This document shows, piece by piece, positions 47,076-58,441 of a stretch of DNA of 64,000 bases. A model generated the notes under the pieces. It was not told the origin of the DNA. It saw nothing but the letters and a program-made list of their open reading frames with translations, and ran no database searches. Within the stretch, counting starts at the first letter, position 1. The number at the start of each line of letters is the position of its first letter. The translations under genes and the position numbers were made by a program. The stretch is from Lactarius indigo (lineage: Eukaryota > Basidiomycota > Agaricomycetes > Russulales > Russulaceae), in NCBI GenBank assembly GCA_025766275.1, contig JAFKAC010000014.1, positions 930,001-994,000 on the forward strand. The letters run 5' to 3'.

Positions 47076-48222
47076 CGTGGTTTAGTGGTTTGTGCGTGTT
47101 AGTGCGAGAAGTGGTGGGATGTGTGAACGGCAGATATTTCGAGAGAAAACGCGGAGAGGAGGCCTTTAAGAAGGTCCGGAGATTCCACAAAGGCCTCGCA
47201 CTGGCCTCGCTTATATGCTTAGCGAGGGCGACCACAGCTCTGACCGCCCATGGCTTTCGCGCGCCCATGCCGGCGACAACTCGGGCTTCGCCCTTTTAGC
47301 CTGGACAATGCTGTCCCTTTGGCCCACCTGCGGTTAAATCGCCTCGTGGCTTTCACGCGTCCAAGATCCTTGATTCCGTGGCGTGGGAGGCGAACTATTG
47401 TCAATGTGATTCCCTACAGAATCTTGCCGAAAGCGAAGTATTTCGGCGTGTCTTTCACATTTAAATAAGGGTCGTTGTACTTCTTTTAGAGGACTGGAAC
47501 GTAGTAGCCACGGATATTCCATATTCGGGCAGCATTCAAGTAGACAAGGTCCGTGGCGTTCCGGGGGCGGAACAAAAGGTCCAGGCAGCGCGTCATGTGT
47601 CCGAGTCCAAGCGAGATGTGGCAAAGCTCGGAGCTTCAAACGATGCGTCCGACCTTCAGCACAATGCACAGCCGCGCTTACTGTTCACTCCTGGCCGTTG
47701 TTGACCGAGCAGAGAGCAAGCGGTTGTATTCGATTCATTTAGTGCATGGTAAAAGTGATGCGGCAGGTGACCAACACCGACACGGCGCGGTTTATGCACT
47801 CCCTTTGTACTTTCGCAGCGTTTGACTGGGGTGTCACGTAGTCAGACAGGAGGCACGGTATACAGTCGATCTATTATTGCACAATGCGACAAATAGATCA
47901 CAGAAACATCGACTGTCTGTTCGTCAGCACTCACAGTCTCAGGCTTGCTCACAGGTAATAGTCACGCTTAGTCATAGCATGACGAATACATGCTGCAACC
48001 CAACCCAAGCAAAACCAAAGCGCCGCGTTCCTTGGCGCATTCTCAGGCTGGTGGTGACGACGGGTTTCTCTGGGTTCCCTTTCACAGTTTCCCGTGACCA
48101 CGTTGGAAAAAGAGGTCGTACCCTGCAACGCACCCTCTTTCGCCCTCGGACGGGCTCTAGGCTTTGTTAAACGTACTACTACAAGCGAAGTTCCCTGATA
48201 TTTCCAATCGCATAGCTCACCA
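47076..48222. other. Divergent intergenic region
   Basis: Lies between the 548-aa gene (minus) and F-box copy H (plus), so it should hold both promoters. No gene seen. Confidence 0.45.
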
Positions 48223-49927
48223 ATGAGCTCTCACGGGTGTGTGCAGAGCGTCCATATTCCATTTCCCACATTGGTGGAATAGTTGACTGTGAAATCATCG
48301 CTTTTCTCCAATCAGCTCTGATATCTCCTCTCTGTCGAATGATTCGCTCTCTGACACCACTTCGAATGGCAGTTGCGAAGACCTGGAGGTTGAAAATACT
48401 ACCCAGATTCTCTGCAAGAGACGAGAGGAAGTACATACTCAAGGTATGTCTTCGAGAGCTCGCGTAGTTACCGTGACGAGCACTGACTTGTGTCGCACAG
48501 GCAAGAGTTATGGACGCACAATCACAATCAACATGCTCCCGGACAATGTCTTGCTAGACATATTTGATTCGTATCGAAAGGATCAAGACCCTGATTCATT
48601 CCCATTTACTGTATGGGGATGGCACGAATTGGCACAAGTTTGCCGAAGATGGCGACAGATCATATTTGGATCACCACGCCGTCTCGACCTCCATATTTTC
48701 TGCACAAATGGAACTCCTGTAAGGGAGAATCTGGATATCTGGCCACCTTTTCCTATCGCCATTCAGTACTTTCAAGTTGGTCGCAACACTCTTACTCCTT
48801 ATGACGAAGACAGTCTCTTTGCAGTACTCGAGCGTCATGACCAAATACGCCATGTCAACCTTAGCCTAACAGGCCCGCGGTTAACAGAGGTGGTCACGGC
48901 AATGCAAGTGCCATTCCCGGCACTTACACACCTTACCCTTCGATGCAAAGATGAGAGACCGGCTCCTCTTCGTATTGGGTTCTTGGGTGGATCTGCGCCG
49001 TGTTTACAGTATATGCACTTGGAAGGCATCCCTTTTCCGGCATTACCCTCACTCCTTTCGTCGACTAGTGACCTTGTCAATCTCTCTCTCGACGATATTA
49101 CCGGGACCGCTTACATTTCGCCGGAGGTGATGGCCACATGTCTGGCCGCGTTACCCAGACTCAAATCCCTTTTCATCGGATGCCAGGAGACTATATCCTA
49201 CTCTGATCAAATACGCTCACCTCCTGTAATGCGGATCGTGGTTCCTTCTCTCATATCCTTGGAGTTCCATGGTGCTACTGAATATCTAGAGAATTTGGTG
49301 GCCCGAATTGACGGCCCTCAACTCAACCAGATTCACATTAAGCATGTGGAACCACGTCTTGACTTTCAAGTTGCGCGACTCTTCGAGTTCCTCGATCGCT
49401 CAGAAGACCCCGAGATGACCCTACTTAAGCATGCGTATGTGAACTTTTCATATCGCTGGGTCACCTTCGGGATGTATGCACGTCCTGAGAGCCATACAGA
49501 GTGGGGTCGAGTTAGCGCTTTGATCTATTGCCAAGGGATTGAAAGTCAAGTTTCGCGCATAGCCCAGGTGTTCAGCCAACCTTCCGCAATGCTCTCTGGC
49601 GTGGTACATCTCAAGCTTTCTCGACCTCGGGCGAAAGCAGACATTCGCGCAAATGAATGGCAGCACCTCCTCCGGCAATTCTCCGCTGTGAGAACACTGC
49701 GTGTATGTCGGGGGTTCGCAGAGCACGTCGCTCTGGCCTTGGAAGACGTTACCGCGGAGATGGTTCCCGAGGTGTTGCCAGTCGTCGACTTGATTTACTT
49801 AGGTGGCCAGCCGGTGTCATCTGTTGAGAAGTTCCTCGCAGCGCGCCGGCTCTCTGGTCACACTGTAACCATTGTCGACACGGAAGCGGAGTTTGATGAA
49901 AGAGTCAAGTCCTACGACAGCGAATAA
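48223..49927 (+). CDS. F-box/LRR-like protein, clade 1 copy H (522 aa)
   Basis: Plus-strand copy. Exons: 48223-48236 (ATG AGC TCT CAC GG, donor GTGTGT), 48316-48443 and 48501-49927, total 1569 nt in frame. Intron 1 is only 79 nt: the middle of the intron seen in other copies is gone, which argues that this stretch is not coding. Intron 2 (48444-48500) is 57 nt, GTATGT...ACAG, stop-free, and holds an in-frame ATG at 48446, so an unspliced transcript could give a 493-aa protein from that ATG. F-box LPDNVLLDIFDSYRK; WHELAQVCRRWRQIIF; IWPPFPIAIQY; LRR-like body; VEKFLAARR tail. Confidence 0.76.
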
Positions 49928-50481
49928 GAGAATGTTCCGTACCAGTTGCGTACTTTATAACCTTTTTTTCACTACCCAACAGTTCTAAACGTCCTTCATA
50001 GCACCTACGAGCTTATTTCTACTCTAGACTACTGTGCACGGTACATGCTTTCGTACGAATCTAACGATGCACTTGTCGTTACTGGTCTTGGATGTAGAAT
50101 TTTGCCTGAGGGGTTTGGTTGCAACTGATTCTGCACTCGAATAGCCTGGATGTACAGCAGACATGAGCAAGAATCACCGCGCGATATACGCGATGCCAAA
50201 ATGTGGACACGAGAAATGCTGACAGAGTCACGCTCGCGGTATCATTCGCGTTTGATCACACATAGACCTCCTGGGGCGAGCCTCGGCCATACAAAGCTGT
50301 AGAGATGGAATATGACAAGACACCATTCACGTCGTGATGGATTGTTACGCTTTGTCATAGTGTGACAAAGGCTCAATTTGTTTTCTGACTTCCTTTTTCG
50401 GCTTCAACTTCGCCACGCGCGTGCTATAGTAGTTTACGGCAAGGGAGGAACCTCATAAATCTTGAACCACAAAGCTTACCA
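49928..50481. other. Spacer between the tandem F-box copies H and I
   Basis: No gene seen. It contains the 3' flank of H and the promoter of I. The word CCAATGAGCYCT marks the start exon of both copies. Confidence 0.5.
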
Positions 50482-52341
50482 ATGAGCCCTCACGAGTGTG
50501 TGCGGGGCCCTTATATGCCGTTTGGACAGATTACTGATTGAGTGATCGCTGCCGCTCTCCAATTAGAGACCGTTCGCTATCCCCGCCAAGTTTTACCGAA
50601 CCAGTTCCAACAATCGGTAATCCAAGGTGTGCCCCCTGTCTCCATTTCACATATTTTCGGAATTGTTGACCGTGTAATTATTGCTTTGCTCCGATCAGCT
50701 CCGATCCCTCCTCTCTGCGAAACGATTCGTCCTCTGGAATCACTTCGCATGGCTCTTATAAAGCCCCAGAGGTCCAATATATCACCCGGATTCTCCGCGA
50801 GAAACAAGGGGGATCACAGGCTCAAGGTATGTCATTGGAAACTCGCGTGGCGAACCACGACGGACCCTGACGCATGTCGCACAGGCAAGAATCACAGACG
50901 CGTAATCACAATCAACGTGCTCACGGATAACGTCTTACTGGACATATTTGACATGTGTCGAAAGGACCATGACCATAATCGATCCTGCTACCCTGTGTGG
51001 AGATGGCACGAGCTGGTGCATGTTTGCCACAGATGGCGACAGATCGCATTTGGATCACCGCAACGTCTTGAACTCAACATTCTCTGTACAAATGGAACTC
51101 GTATGAGGGAGGGTCTCAATATCTGGCCACCTTTTCCTATCGCTATTCAGTACTCTCCTTACAAGACTTTCACTCCTGCTGATAAAGATAGTCTCTTCGC
51201 TGCACTCGAGCACCCTGGTCGTATACGCCATATCGACCTTGGCATAACGGGCCCTCAGTTAAAAGAGGTGGCTACGGTGATGCAAGTGCAATTTCCTGTA
51301 CTGACACACCTTGCCCTTGGCTGGAAAGACGAGAGACCGCCTCCCCTTCCCAGTGGGTTCCTGGGTGGATCAATTCCACGTTTACGGCATATGCACCTGA
51401 ACGGCGTTCTCTTTCCGGCATTACCCACGCTTCTTTCGTCGACCAGTGACCTCACCTTTCTCTCTCTCGATGATATTCCCCATCAAGGTTACATTGCGCC
51501 AGAGGAAATGGTTACATGCTTGGGCGTGTTGCCCAAGCTCAAATTCTTTTGCATTAAACTTTGCACTAGATCCCGCCAGCAATGGGCTACGTCCCGCGCT
51601 CATCGAATACGCTCACTTCCAGTAACACGGACTTCGCTTCCTGCTCTCACTTCCTTGGAATTCCATGGTGCTAGCAAGTATCTAGAGGAATTGGTGTCCC
51701 GAATCGACAGCCCTCAGCTCAACCGGATCTACACGTCATACTCAAATCAATTCTCTGACCTTCAAGTCGCGCGACTATTCGAGTTCATCGATCGTTCAAA
51801 AGACCCTGAGATAACCTCAATCAGGCATGCGGGTGTAAACTTTTCAGAATTCTGGGTCACACTGGAGATGTATCCGTTTCCTGAAAGCCGTTTGGACTTG
51901 GGCTTGGACCGGAGTCACGGTCGTATTAGTGCTTTCATCGAGTGTCGAACTATGGAAGGACAAGTTTCGTACATGGCCCAAATATTTGGCCAACCTTCCG
52001 CTCTACTCTCTTGTGTAATCCATCTCAATCTCTCTCAAAGTCGGGTCAACACAGATTGTCACGTCAAAGAATGGCTGCGCCTCCTCCGCTGGTTCTCCGC
52101 CGTACGGACGCTGCGCGTATCTTGGGAATTCGTAGGGCAGATTGCTCTTGTTCTGGAAGAAGTCACCAGCGAGTTGGTCGCCACAGTTTTGCCAGTCCTC
52201 GACTTGATTTACTTAGGCGGCCAGCCGGTGTCATGCGTTGAGAAGTTCCTTGCTGCACGCCGGCTTTCTGGTCACCCTGTAGCCATTGTCGACACGGAAG
52301 CGGAGTTTAATAAAAGAGTCGGGTCCTACGTCAGTGAATAA
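50482..52341 (+). CDS. F-box/LRR-like protein, clade 1 copy I (532 aa)
   Basis: Exons: 50482-50495 (ATG AGC CCT CAC GA, donor GTGTGT), 50699-50826 and 50885-52341, total 1599 nt in frame. Intron 1 is 203 nt and intron 2 is 58 nt (GTATGT...ACAG). The 58-nt length makes this the one clade member whose intron 2 would shift the frame if retained. The F-box (LTDNVLLDIFDMCRK) has T in place of the usual P. WHELVHVCHRWRQIAF, the IWPPFPIAIQY block, the LRR-like region and the VEKFLAARR tail follow. A longer open frame through both introns (from 50542) has no ATG and places exon 2 in the wrong phase. It is a tandem neighbour of copy H in the same orientation, about 550 bp apart. Confidence 0.76.
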
Positions 52342-53880
52342 TAACATTTACCATGACCATATTCACACCGCACTCTTGATCAGGTCTGATGTAGAATATT
52401 TGGCCAGATACCGCTACCTCTGTGGCGGTCTGATTGAAGTCACCTCTGGGTCAGGAGATTAAAGAGGCGACGTCGAGCCACTTTAGGTCAAAAAATGACC
52501 GCTTTTCGAGGTTTCATGCGAGCAATAAGCCATCAAGTACGCAAAGGCGAATTTTTTTCTTAGATTAAAATTGCCATGATACGTACATATATATGATTTT
52601 AGAAATTTTTGTGAAAGGTCTTGGACATAGAATCTTGCGCGAGGGGCTTGGTTCGTCGTCAAATGACAACAGCGCAGCACAATCAATTCTACATTTGAGT
52701 ACTAGTACTCAACAAACACGAGCAAGAAGTACGACACAATACACGCGATGGCGAAACTTGAAGGCGGAGAGGGGAGTTTGTCGTGTTCGCTGGGGTATCG
52801 TATTCATCTAGGCTTCGTCGCGTCACTGTTTGCCGCATGACGGTCGAAAGTGGGATCTGAACCTGCACACCAGAGTGTTATCGATGTCGTCACTTGAACC
52901 GAGTCGAATGTGTGAAGGAGCGAAATGACGAGAGAATATCGGACACGGATACTAGATCACAGTCCGTTAGTACATTTGGACGAAACACAATTTTCACATA
53001 TAGAACCCGTATAGAACAGCGATATATACCCGGGTGACACAAGGACACGGCAAGACCAAGAAGCAGCTCACTGGACGGTGGACCATGGTGCCAGCCAATC
53101 CTGAGACTCCTAGCCTTGCTAAAAACTTCAAGTTGTCGACCCTGGGTACCGAGTTGGCAGTAGGATTCAGAACACAAAAAGGAAGGCTGCTACTATTCTT
53201 GAATGCCGCCAACACCGCCGGTGGTAGCCAAGCCAAATTTGTGGAGCGGTGCGATGAGAAGCGAACGCTGCGAGTCTAGCTTGGAATCGGCCCAGAACCG
53301 TACTGTGACAGGCGATCTGTCGCAAGATCTGTCGCAGATCTCATAAGGATTTGCAACACCACTGCGGCTTCCAAGTTGTTAGTATCTGCGCTGGATGGAC
53401 GTCGGAGGCAACTACTGATTTCGTTCTAAGCACTGGTAGTCCGGTACCAGTGTTGCTGTGGGATTTAGTTCCTTCGTTTATTGTACGTGGCCTAGTTGAG
53501 TGATGTGATGTCTAGCATAATGACCCAAGCACGTATAAAATTTAACATCAAATGGCGGCTTATATATACTCACGGATCCAGTACTTCCATATGAGATAAG
53601 AAAACAAGGAAGGATCAAAGTACAAAGTGTTAATATTTTTGGTTGTTTCAACAATCGTTCTACGGAGAGACAGTATGAGCGTCGCACGAGTCACAGCGAT
53701 TGTGTATTGAATTGTACAGGGTTTGTGAGAATGTAAACAGATGGAGTGATCCGTGCGCAGACTAGCAGAAGCAGAATGCCGATATCTTTCAATATCTCGA
53801 GAATTCAAGCGTAGATGAAGCATAGATAAGCTATACAAGGGTTCTCGTGTTGAACGAACGGGAAAAGGGGATAGCCCCGA
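52342..53880. other. Spacer
   Basis: No supported gene. A short direct repeat GATCTGTCGCA occurs around 53310-53340. Confidence 0.45.
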
Positions 53881-55634
53881 TCAGTCGAGCACATCAAGAG
53901 ACACCACACTCATATAGTTGGGCGACTCGTTGGGATGAGTGTTCGGCGGTGAGAGGGAGACCGCGTAGTGTATATTTAGGGGGCGATCGGAGAGCTGGCG
54001 TGCGTCGGCGAACTGCTGGAAGGGTCCAGGCGCCTGGCACTTCCCAACGTGGAGGTCGAGCAGCGCCGGCAACACTCTTCGGACCATTTCCTCCGGAACC
54101 TGTTCTAGAGCCGACTCGATACTCGGGACGAACATGCCTGCGACCTCGAGCCTCGTCACGCTCTTCAGATGGCGGAAAAAGTCTAGCCAGAGCGCCGAGT
54201 CCATCTCGTCCGGGTCTAGCCAGGCCGACCACGGGAGGAACGACTTCATGTCGAGTCGCTGCACGCCAGAAAGGAGCGCCGAGAGTCGTGTGAGGATGTG
54301 TGGGAGCGAGACCTGCAGATCCAACTCTTCGCACGTAATTTGGAGCTGAAAATGACATGCTGAGGAATACGAGACCTGGAATTGGTCGATGACCAGAATC
54401 TCGTCCCCCAAAAGCAAGATAGACATTTGATGAAGTGACGCGAGTGTTGTTGTGCGACTGATAAACTGTGAGAGCTGCACGGTGTCGAATGCACTTGGCT
54501 TGAAGAATGTTATATGGAGTTGCTCTAGAACGGGAGCGTCGATCCTGGAGATAAGGTCCTCCAGATAGCCGCTGTCACCGCAAAAGTGGAATTCGGTAAG
54601 AACAGGAAGGACTGCATGGACCTTCAGCGGCCGCCCCGCGCTTCGTGTGTCCCGGAAAACACTTGAAGCAAAGGGGAGGAAATGGATCCGTAGGGACTTG
54701 AGCTGAGTCGTCATAGACAGACCAATGGAAAGCGCCTCGGGGGTAAAGTATCCTCTGCTCGTGATGCCGTCGAGTCGAAGAGAGACAAGGTTCCGAGTGG
54801 ATAATAAGAGGAGCGGTAACGCAGGAAAGGGGATATGACTCAAGTGAATATCGCGTAGTCGTGGGGTCGATCCACCAAGAAATCCCACAGGAAGGAGGGC
54901 CGGAGGTGACTTGATCGTACTCAGTGATTCAAGCCGGAGATATTCGAGAGCCGGGAACGATGCCAGAACCAGCGCGCCCGATTTCAACAGCAATGACTTT
55001 GTCAAGAAGAGATTGATCTCGCGTATGCGATCGGGGTGCCTGAGGGCGAAGGAAGCATTTTTTTCATCCTCGACAAATTCGGATGGTCCTCGCATTGTGG
55101 TTTTCCGCGGGTACCATATGGCGATAGGTAAGGTCGGCCAGTCGTCCAGAGCCTTTTTCCTGACTCGAGCAGGCCGCTTAAAGGTGTAGACGAGACGTAG
55201 GTCCAAACGGTGCGGCGATGCAAACACCAGGAATCGCCACCTTCGGCATACGTGGACGAGCCGATGCCATTCCCACGGACTCCAGGTCGGCCCCGCGGAC
55301 AACTCGCCCGAGGCCTTATTGTCTCTCGCGGCAGCCAGTCGGAAGCAGTCGAATATTTCGAGAAGAACCTCATCAGGGAGCGTTTCGATTTTGGCGTGTT
55401 GCTTGATCTCGCCTGCGTCGCGTAAGTTGTCAGCTAACTCGTAAGATTAAGACCTGGTCAGTACGTGCCTTCATTCCTTCGGTGACGTGACCTGCAGAAA
55501 AGCGTCACGGTGCGATTGAGCTTCCGCGTAACTTCGTCCCTCGACGTCCGCCCCGCTTCGGAAAGTATGCGAACTGGCGCATTGACCGCCGTGACGATGC
55601 TCCGTGGGGACAACTGAGGCCATCCCTTGACCAT
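53881..55634 (-). CDS. F-box/LRR-like protein, clade 2 copy L, GC-AG intron (565 aa)
   Basis: Exons 55469-55634 (or from an upstream in-frame ATG at 55730) and 53881-55412. The only phase-correct join uses a 56-nt intron (55413-55468) starting GCACGT and ending GACGCAG. The paralog K has GTACGT at the same place, so this is a likely GC-AG intron. Total 1698 nt in frame from 55634. The F-box reads LPDEVLLEIFDCFRL, followed by a 13-residue insert, WHRLVHVCRRWRFLVF, DWPTLPIAIWYP and LRR-like repeats. If the GC donor is not used, the first exon stops at once after it. Confidence 0.72.
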
Positions 55635-55730
55635 TGCGATGCTGTGTACTCGTCGCGAAGGCAAAGACGACCTACACCGATTTGCTTCGTTAGCTGAACC
55701 AAGTTTCCACAGCGGAGATAGTATGGACAT

Positions 55731-57391
55731 ACCAGTAAGAGCTCGCTCAGCGCACCAAAGGCGGGATCAAGGACAGATGCCAGTGGACGCCGGACGGCGA
55801 CCCTATGTTGCGCGTCGACGGCTGCGACCGTGACCGTGGCGCCCGCTGAGTCACACCATGATAGTATTGTGTGTATTTGTGCACTGCAACTTGAAATTGC
55901 ACTGCACTGCGGCTGTCCACTGTCCTCTCCATTCATATTCATTTTTCGAAGTGTGATTCTGTTGGTAGCGACCCTCATGAGCCAAAAATGCTCATCATGA
56001 AAACTTTTATAAGGTATGGACGCGTAGATAGGTGAATAAAGGAATATAAATGAGTTCAATCAGTAAACGCGTGCGAGCGACGTCTGTACAAAGAACAGTC
56101 GCTTCTCAGTTCCTGCGCACGCTGGAATGCAGTAACTGAGGTGCTAAGCTACGAAACTAAGAGCTTAAGTACTAGAGAACGATACGGTAATAAATGCTCC
56201 TCCGATTCCGAGGAGCAACAGGAACAACGATATAAACGGTCGCTGGTACGACCGGGGAAACAAAACGAGACAATAAACACAGAAATAAGTAGACATCGCG
56301 CGGGTTTGCACGATGCTCGTTCAGTCGTAAAGTAATCGGAAACGGAACGTATAGTAGAGACATCGACTCACTTAAGATAAGATACTGGTATATTCAACAA
56401 ATACCTCCCGTGTAAATCGCCATTAAACAATCTGAAAAATAGCAAATAAATGCGGGCGTCCGTCCATAGTAGCACGGTGATTTTTACAAAATTTTTTACT
56501 GGTCATTCTGTATGCTGTTCATGAGCATTTTGGTTTGACATACGCACGATAGTTGGTGGTGCGCTATGTAATTGCTCAGTTTATAACGAATTGCATGCTG
56601 TGAATAAGTCGGAACAATATAAGATACCCACCCCAGCCAGAAGAGAGAAGGACTGAGGCGCATACACGCTCTAATCTACGGCCTTAAGAGTACGAAGGAA
56701 CTAGACAGTCAATCAAGTCCCTCGGGGCGCACATCGGGAAATCGACTGTCCAAAAGCAAAATTATAGTAATCATAGCCACGGGTCTGCGCTACCGGCGGT
56801 TGACTCGTCCAACATTGCGACTGGTGTGGTGAGCCAGGGGAACTCAATGTTGGGTGCAGTCGAAATACGACGTTTAAGCGTACTCCCCAACAGCACAGTT
56901 ATGGTCGGTCAGCTAGGAGCTTCGTGACACGCACGACGGCGAACTAGATACGTAGACACGAATATACTCAGGAATCGCGCGTATACGAGAGACAACATTG
57001 TAAACACACCTGGCAACGTCTCCCTTGCTGGGCCGTCCAGCACCCTTGCAACGTACAGAGTCACCGGGTCGGATACGTACAGGTTTACCACGGATTTGAA
57101 TGGGAGATCGGGACCATTGCCCTCTTCCGAATAACTGTGCCAGAGCTTGAAAATAGTACGTGTCGACGTAGAGCCGTTCTACGCCCGCAACGAAGAGAGG
57201 GGGGCAGGAAGTCGTTGCATATCTCCACCAAAGACCGGACGAGCCAGTCTTGCCGGTGAAGGAGATCCCACTTTACGCCCAACCGAAATTAGTGCTGCCG
57301 TCGCTGCTCTCAGCTCCTGGCTGATAAAGGGTAAGGAGGTCAGTGCACCCGTCGGAGTGTATCATCATCGCTTCGTTGGGCAAATGCGTGG
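55731..57391. other. Gene-poor spacer
   Basis: No gene seen. Its right end borders a decayed F-box copy. Confidence 0.45.
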
Positions 57392-58029
57392 CTACAGTAC
57401 CTTCCTCTCGTGCGGAGTATGGACTCGGAGAGACGGTGGGAGATCAACGATCAACGGTGAACCAGCTTTAAGGACCGCCTTGGTGTGATGCAGCTGGTAA
57501 CGGGAATGTGTAACGGTCGCAGGAAGACCACTGCAGGTCCGTGGCCGACGGGAGGACACTGGGTAATGCCGGAAGCGGGGCCCTCGAGAGACTCGGAACC
57601 ACTCCAGGGAACCGTCTCCGGGCCGCCTTGAGCAGAGAGGCGAACATGTATCAGTGCCGGAAACGACTGCTGCATCGCAGCGAGGTCTATTCTGCACAAC
57701 GCGATCGCGATGAGTAAGAGCAGCCAACAATGTCGTCATCATCCTGAGGCCGGGAGATACACATCCTTCCTGTAGTTGACGACGATGGGGAGCGGCGGCC
57801 AATAATCCAGAGCGCCGTGTCTCACGGGCGTTCCGCGCTTGCAGAGAAAAAAGTCGCAGGTCCAGACGATAGCTCGCAGACAATTACAAGCGTATTCCAT
57901 GTCCACAAGTGGTCCCGAAGATCCATGGGATCCAGTCGATATAATTCGAATATATCGACGATCGCGCGTCGACTCAAATGGCTCCTGCTCGATTAGTGAC
58001 TGGTGTAAGAAGACGGTGGTAAGACACAC
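57392..58029 (-). pseudogene. F-box gene remnant
   Basis: Degraded sequence in two or three frames keeps family words: TPVRHGALDYWPPLPIVVNY (like the CWPPFPIAIHY block), a HRDRV-type segment, and SFPALIHVRLSAQ (like PFPALTHLTLR). No open F-box or C-terminus survives. Confidence 0.6.
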
Positions 58030-58441
58030 TTTGACGTAGTCCGTCTTGGCTTCTCCTACGCCATGGGATACTACTTTCCTTCAAACCCGTTGTCGAGGTA
58101 GCCCAAAATTCCAGAAGAGGCTTATAATGACCTAATATAATATAATATTTTAAAGTCGTATAAAGGTCAAATAAGTAATATAATTACTGTATAAATCCCC
58201 TCAGAATTTTCCGAAATGATGTGAGTAGCAGTCTCCGTTCGTAATGGGGTCGACTGCCTTCGTCTCTTGTTTGTAGGTTGGTAAGGCAACGATGATGCTG
58301 GTGGAGGCCGAGGGCACACCGCGCAAGCCCGTCAAGTAGAGCGGTTCCAAGAGGAAAAGAACGATCTTTACAATATTTTGTTGTATATAATTATAAGGGG
58401 CGAACCCCAGCACAATATAACCAAACAATATATCCCCAAAA
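58030..58441. other. Intergenic, AT-rich stretch
   Basis: 58130-58200 is rich in ATAATATAAT-type sequence and borders the Sec20 gene 3' end. No gene seen. Confidence 0.5.

Noticed and set aside
50542..50884. 599-codon continuous frame upstream of F-box copy I
   Set aside because: It starts at GTG, runs through both introns and reads exon 2 in a phase not shared by the paralogs.
53847..54358. 148- and 154-codon frames over F-box copy L
   Set aside because: Shadows of the F-box C-terminus in other frames; composition is biased but no family motif is present.
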